From Oscillospiraceae bacterium (lineage in GTDB: Bacteria > Bacillota > Clostridia > Lachnospirales > Lachnospiraceae): a stretch of DNA of 64,000 bases. This document shows, piece by piece, positions 60,918 through 64,000 of the stretch; position 1 is the stretch's first letter; the number at the start of each line of letters is the position of its first letter. Made by a program: the position numbers and the translations under genes. The stretch covers positions 62,001 through 126,000 of the forward strand of contig JAETOO010000007.1 in the NCBI GenBank assembly GCA_021771715.1, read 5' to 3'. The notes beneath the pieces are model-generated. The model was not told the DNA's origin. It saw only the letters and a program-made list of their open reading frames with translations, and searched no databases.

Positions 60918-61979
60918 CTACAGCTCGATCTCGCCGTGGTAGACAGTCGTCGCCGGCCCTGTCATATACACGGTGTTGCGCGCGCGGTCCCAGCGAACCG
61001 ACAGCTCGCCGCCCTGCAGCCGGACGGTCACCTCGTCCTCCGTCCAGCCGTTCAGGATGCAGGCGACGGCGACCGCGCAGGCGCCCGTCCCGCAGGCGAG
61101 CGTCTCCCCGGAGCCCCGCTCCCAGACGCGCATCCGCACCGTGCGGCGGTCCAGCACCCGGATAAACTCGGTATTGACCCGCTCCGGAAACGCAGGGTGG
61201 CGCTCAAAGCAGGGGCCAAGCATCTCGATCGCGAGTCCCTCCACATCGTCCACCGGAACGACGCAGTGCGGATTCCCCATCGAGACTGCCGTCATGCGAT
61301 AGTCACGGCCAGCCACGGTGATGACACGATCCACCACGGCACGGCACCTGGCGCTCTCCTGCGATCCTGCTCCTTCCACGGCATCGGCGGACACCTCCGG
61401 CGTCCCATCTCCTCTCCCGGCATCCGCAGACACCTCCGGTGTCCGGGCTCCTCCCACGGCATCCGCAGACACCTCCGGCGTCCAGTCTCCTCTTCCAGCA
61501 TCCGCAGACATCTCTGGCGTCCCATCTCCTCTCCCGGCATCTGCGGCCCTCGTGCCGCAGCCCGCCGTCAACCTGGAGGGAACCACCGGGATCTGCTCCG
61601 GCGCGAGGATCGGCGAGCCCATGTCGACGCACACCTGCGTCACCGCTCCGCCCTCGACCTGCAGCCGCAGCCCGCGCACTCCGCTCCCGGTCGCGATCCG
61701 CAGCTCTGTCTTGTCGGTCAGGCCGCTCTCGTACACGTACTTCGCGACACAGCGGATCCCGTTGCCGCACATCTTCCCCTTCGAGCCGTCCGCGTTGTAC
61801 ATCTCCATCTCAAAATCCGCCTCGGACGACGGCTTGATCAAAATCAGGCCGTCCGAGCCGATCCCGAAATGGCGGTCGCTCACCGCCCGCGCGACCTCTT
61901 CGGGGTGCTCCACCGTCTCGCAAAAACAATTCACATAGACGTAATCGTTGCCGATTCCATGCATTTTCGTAAACTTCAT
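60918..61979 (-). CDS. dapF: diaminopimelate epimerase with inserted repeat region
   Basis: 353 residues; the family is usually about 275. It turns LL- into meso-diaminopimelate for peptidoglycan and lysine. Both active-site cysteines are present (GKMCGNGIRC near 71 and TLACGTGACA near the end), as are NPHCVVPVDDV and MHGIGNDYVYVN. Between VDMGSPILAPEQIPVV (to about 133) and VDRVITVAGRDYRMT (from about 216) lies an extra segment of about 75 residues made of a 13-residue repeat (SADAGRGDGTPEV). The insertion is in frame and sits in a loop. The start at 61979 follows AAAGGA. Confidence 0.95.
   Translation of the reverse strand: MKFTKMHGIGNDYVYVNCFCETVEHPEEVARAVSDRHFGIGSDGLILIKPSSEADFEMEMYNADGSKGKMCGNGIRCVAKYVYESGLTDKTELRIATGSGVRGLRLQVEGGAVTQVCVDMGSPILAPEQIPVVPSRLTAGCGTRAADAGRGDGTPEMSADAGRGDWTPEVSADAVGGARTPEVSADAGRGDGTPEVSADAVEGAGSQESARCRAVVDRVITVAGRDYRMTAVSMGNPHCVVPVDDVEGLAIEMLGPCFERHPAFPERVNTEFIRVLDRRTVRMRVWERGSGETLACGTGACAVAVACILNGWTEDEVTVRLQGGELSVRWDRARNTVYMTGPATTVYHGEIEL
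61380..61560. repeat. 39-bp in-frame minisatellite in dapF
   Basis: GGCATC or AGCATC starts at 61380, 61419, 61458, 61497 and 61536, exactly 39 bp apart. Each unit encodes a 13-residue Ala/Asp/Gly/Pro-rich repeat. Units are close but not identical. Confidence 0.93.
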
Positions 61980-62053
61980 GGCAAAATCCTTTCTGCTGGC
62001 CTGCTGCACTGCCCTCCCGGCCACCCGGGCTGCAGTCTTACGCTATTATAGCG

Positions 62054-62602
62054 TCATCTGTCCATCAATGCAAGCAGCATCTGCGCGGTCTCCACCAGAT
62101 TTGTGCCGCTGTCCATGCTCGTCTTCTGCAGATACCGGTGCGCATCCTCCTCCGTCATATGGTTGCGCTCCATCAAAAGCGCCTTCGCCTCGTCGATGAC
62201 TTTTTTCTCCTTCTCGCTGCGCTGTGCCGGCATCGCCCGCTTCTTCTTCCGCTGCCGCTCCAGCTGCGCCAGCACCATGTCCAGCGAGGCCAGCAGCTCA
62301 TGAACCTTCAGCGGCATCGCCAGGCTGACCACGCCCTCGGCCACACCCTCCCCGAGCGCGCGCCCGGATGCCAGAAGCAGCATGCCAAACGAGCGCGGGA
62401 GATTCTCGTACAGCTCCTCATACAGCATATCCGGGTATTTGTAGCCGCAGACGACTACGCCGCCTGTCAGGCGGTCCGCCGCACTGAGCGCCTGCGCCCC
62501 GCTCGTGCAGACAGCCGCCACGGTGTACCCGTTTCGGACCAGCAGATTCCGGATGTTCCTCGCGTCCTCTGTTTTCGGAAATACTACTATCACACCAGCC
62601 AT
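62054..62602 (-). CDS. ANTAR-domain response regulator
   Basis: 182 residues. N-terminal pseudo-receiver (GVIVVFPKTEDARNIRNLL) whose phospho-acceptor position is not clearly kept, a coiled linker (LERQRKKKRAMPAQRSEKEK), and a C-terminal ANTAR RNA-binding domain (DEAKALLMERNHMTEEDAHR, YLQKTSMDSGTNLVETAQML). ANTAR proteins bind paired hairpins in mRNA leaders and prevent termination, often for nitrogen genes. GGAGGAG precedes the ATG. It follows glnA on the same strand. Confidence 0.92.
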   Translation of the reverse strand: MAGVIVVFPKTEDARNIRNLLVRNGYTVAAVCTSGAQALSAADRLTGGVVVCGYKYPDMLYEELYENLPRSFGMLLLASGRALGEGVAEGVVSLAMPLKVHELLASLDMVLAQLERQRKKKRAMPAQRSEKEKKVIDEAKALLMERNHMTEEDAHRYLQKTSMDSGTNLVETAQMLLALMDR

Positions 62603-62772
62603 CCGTCTCCTCCATCCTGCAGTGACCGTCACACGGTGATCGTTCACGCGCCGCGAAGCGTATGAAGATCCGCAGCCGGTAGAATCGTGCACCGTAACGT
62701 CACACATCCGTGCAGCCGCACCCGCACGGCACGCCGCTTCGTGAACAGCAGCGCTCTGCGCCGATCCCCTCC

Positions 62773-64000
62773 TCAGATATTGACAAGATAGCGGTCAAGC
62801 TCCCAGTTGCTCACAGCGGCGCAGTAGTCCCTCCACTCCGCCTTCTTCGCCTCAATGTATTTCTCACAGATGTGGCTGCCCAGCACTTCCCGGATCAGCG
62901 GGTCCGCCTCGAGCCCCTCGACGGCCTCCTTCAGATTCGTCGGCAAACACTCGATCCCCATCTCGCTGCGCTCCTCATCGCTCATCTCGAAAATGTTCGC
63001 ATCCACGCTGGCCGGCGGCAGCAGCCGGTGACGAATCCCGTCCAGACCGGCGGCCAGGCAGACGGCGAGCGCCAGGTACGGGTTGGCCGCGGAGTCCGGG
63101 CTGCGCAGCTCGATCCGCTGCGTCTTGCCGTTCTGCGCCGGGATGCGGATCAGCGGGCTGCGGTTTTTGCTCGACCACGCGATGTAGACCGGAGCCTCGT
63201 AGCCCGGCACCAGGCGCTTGTAGGAATTTACGAGCGGGTTCGTGACGGCTGTGATCGCGCGGATATGCTTCATGATCCCGCCGATGAACCAGTAGCCCTC
63301 CAGGCTCAGATGGTTCGGATCCCGCTCATCGAGAAACACGTTGACGCCGTCGCGCGCCAGCGACATGTTGATGTGCATCCCGCTGCCGTTCACCCCGGAC
63401 TTTGGCTTCGGCATAAACGACGCGTGCAGCCCGTGGCGCTTCGCGATCGTCTTGACCGCCATCTTGAAGGTCACGATGTCGTCCGCCGTCTTCAGAGCCT
63501 CCTCATAGTGAAAGTCGATCTCATGCTGCGCCGGCGCGTTCTCGTGGTGCGACGACTCCACGACAAAGCCCATCTCCTCCAGCGTCAGGATCATGTCGCG
63601 GCGCGCATTCTCCCCCAGGTCGAGCGGCCCCACATCAAAATAGCCGGCCTTCTCGTGTGTCAGCGTCGTCGGATTGCCCTCGTCATCCGTGTGAAACAAG
63701 AAAAATTCACATTCCGGCCCCACGTCGAACTGGTAGCCCATCGCGGCGGCCTCGGCCACCACCTGCTTGAGCACATAGCGCGGATCGCCCAGGAAGGGCG
63801 TCCCGTCCGGCAGGTACACGTCGCAGAGGAACCGCGCCACCTTCCCCTGCTGCGGCCTCCACGGGAAAATGCAGAACGTGTCCAGGTCCGGGCGCAGGAA
63901 CATGTCGGACTGCTCCACGCGCGCAAACCCCTCGATCGACGCCCCGTCGAACAGGATCTCGTTGTTCAGCACCCGCTCGAGCTGACTCGTCGTCACAGCC
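62773..64000 (-). CDS. glnA: glutamine synthetase type I (N-terminus outside window)
   Basis: 409 residues visible. GS-I motifs: NNEILFDGASIEGFARVEQS, the catalytic GPECEFFLF, VVESSHHENAPAQHEIDFHY, the NGSGMHINMSL loop, and NRSPLIRIPAQNGKTQRIEL. The first tens of residues lie beyond the window. The GTG at 63996 reads as an internal Val of the usual beta-grasp region, so the frame is taken as open at the edge. It makes glutamine from glutamate and ammonia. The ANTAR gene downstream is its probable regulator. Confidence 0.96.
   Translation of the reverse strand, partial: AVTTSQLERVLNNEILFDGASIEGFARVEQSDMFLRPDLDTFCIFPWRPQQGKVARFLCDVYLPDGTPFLGDPRYVLKQVVAEAAAMGYQFDVGPECEFFLFHTDDEGNPTTLTHEKAGYFDVGPLDLGENARRDMILTLEEMGFVVESSHHENAPAQHEIDFHYEEALKTADDIVTFKMAVKTIAKRHGLHASFMPKPKSGVNGSGMHINMSLARDGVNVFLDERDPNHLSLEGYWFIGGIMKHIRAITAVTNPLVNSYKRLVPGYEAPVYIAWSSKNRSPLIRIPAQNGKTQRIELRSPDSAANPYLALAVCLAAGLDGIRHRLLPPASVDANIFEMSDEERSEMGIECLPTNLKEAVEGLEADPLIREVLGSHICEKYIEAKKAEWRDYCAAVSNWELDRYLVNI

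Noticed and set aside
62603-62772. paired ANTAR target hairpins between glnA and the ANTAR gene
   Set aside because: Some hairpins can be drawn, but no clear pair with the A1/G4 hexaloop pattern was seen.
1-64000. tRNA or rRNA genes
   Set aside because: No TTCGAATC-type T-loop with matching acceptor stem and no rRNA signature was noticed; the scan was by eye only.

Overview
The window comes from a fairly high-GC, endospore-forming, anaerobic Firmicute, most likely a member of the Lachnospiraceae (class Clostridia). The signs are spoVAD/spoVAE, an anaerobic ribonucleotide reductase, T-box and TPP riboswitch control, an ammonia-dependent asparagine synthetase, the diaminopimelate aminotransferase route (dapL, dapF), an ANTAR regulator beside glutamine synthetase, YtrA-type GntR control and many strong GGAGG ribosome binding sites. 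The assignment rests on gene content only. No rRNA or tRNA gene was found.

Layout. 1-12.4 kb: end of a peptide/nickel-type ABC permease, an AprB/AprA-like ferredoxin-flavoprotein pair, a hybrid sensor kinase, an MmcQ/YjbR-DUF3795 fusion, a WYL regulator, an AT-rich LPD3-like gene, a split ThrE-type exporter and an FAD/Rieske oxidoreductase. 11.8-23.6 kb is accessory-like and lower in GC: a family-4 uracil-DNA glycosylase, an unrecognised two-domain protein, an acetyltransferase, an Rpn-like nuclease, a two-component system with a three-gene ABC exporter, a second UDG-fold protein, an HTH-methyltransferase fusion, a VOC fragment and a DUF402 protein. Two pairs of duplicated non-coding segments (99 and 114 bp) flank parts of this region. 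23.7-38.3 kb: a GMP synthase lacking its amidotransferase domain, an MFS carrier, an RluA enzyme, spoVAE/spoVAD, plsC, a HAD phosphatase, two paralogous SH3 lipoproteins, an amidohydrolase and a ytrA-like GntR-ABC operon with a visible operator. 38.6-52.2 kb: an RND exporter with a very long coiled-coil insertion, nrdD, a deacetylase-like lipoprotein, gatCAB and a zinc-ribbon membrane protein. 52.5-64 kb: archaeal-type aspS under a T-box, divergent asnA, a TPP-controlled thiSFGHE operon, dapF-dapL, and glnA with an ANTAR regulator.

The genes form coherent modules. AsnA makes free asparagine. AspRS2 with GatCAB makes Asn-tRNA(Asn) by transamidation, and the T-box in front of aspS carries a candidate AAC (Asn) specifier. 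The accessory response regulator probably acts on three 11-bp-phased TCACACC repeats in front of its ABC exporter.

The most unusual theme is repetitive DNA. At least seven unrelated minisatellites with 36-45 bp periods lie in the window. Two are in frame inside genes, including one that inserts about 70 residues into DapF. There is also a dispersed palindrome-rich intergenic element present in full, deleted and partial forms, a 238-bp branched inverted repeat, and a 98-bp hairpin. All calls come from reading the sequence; no database search was run.
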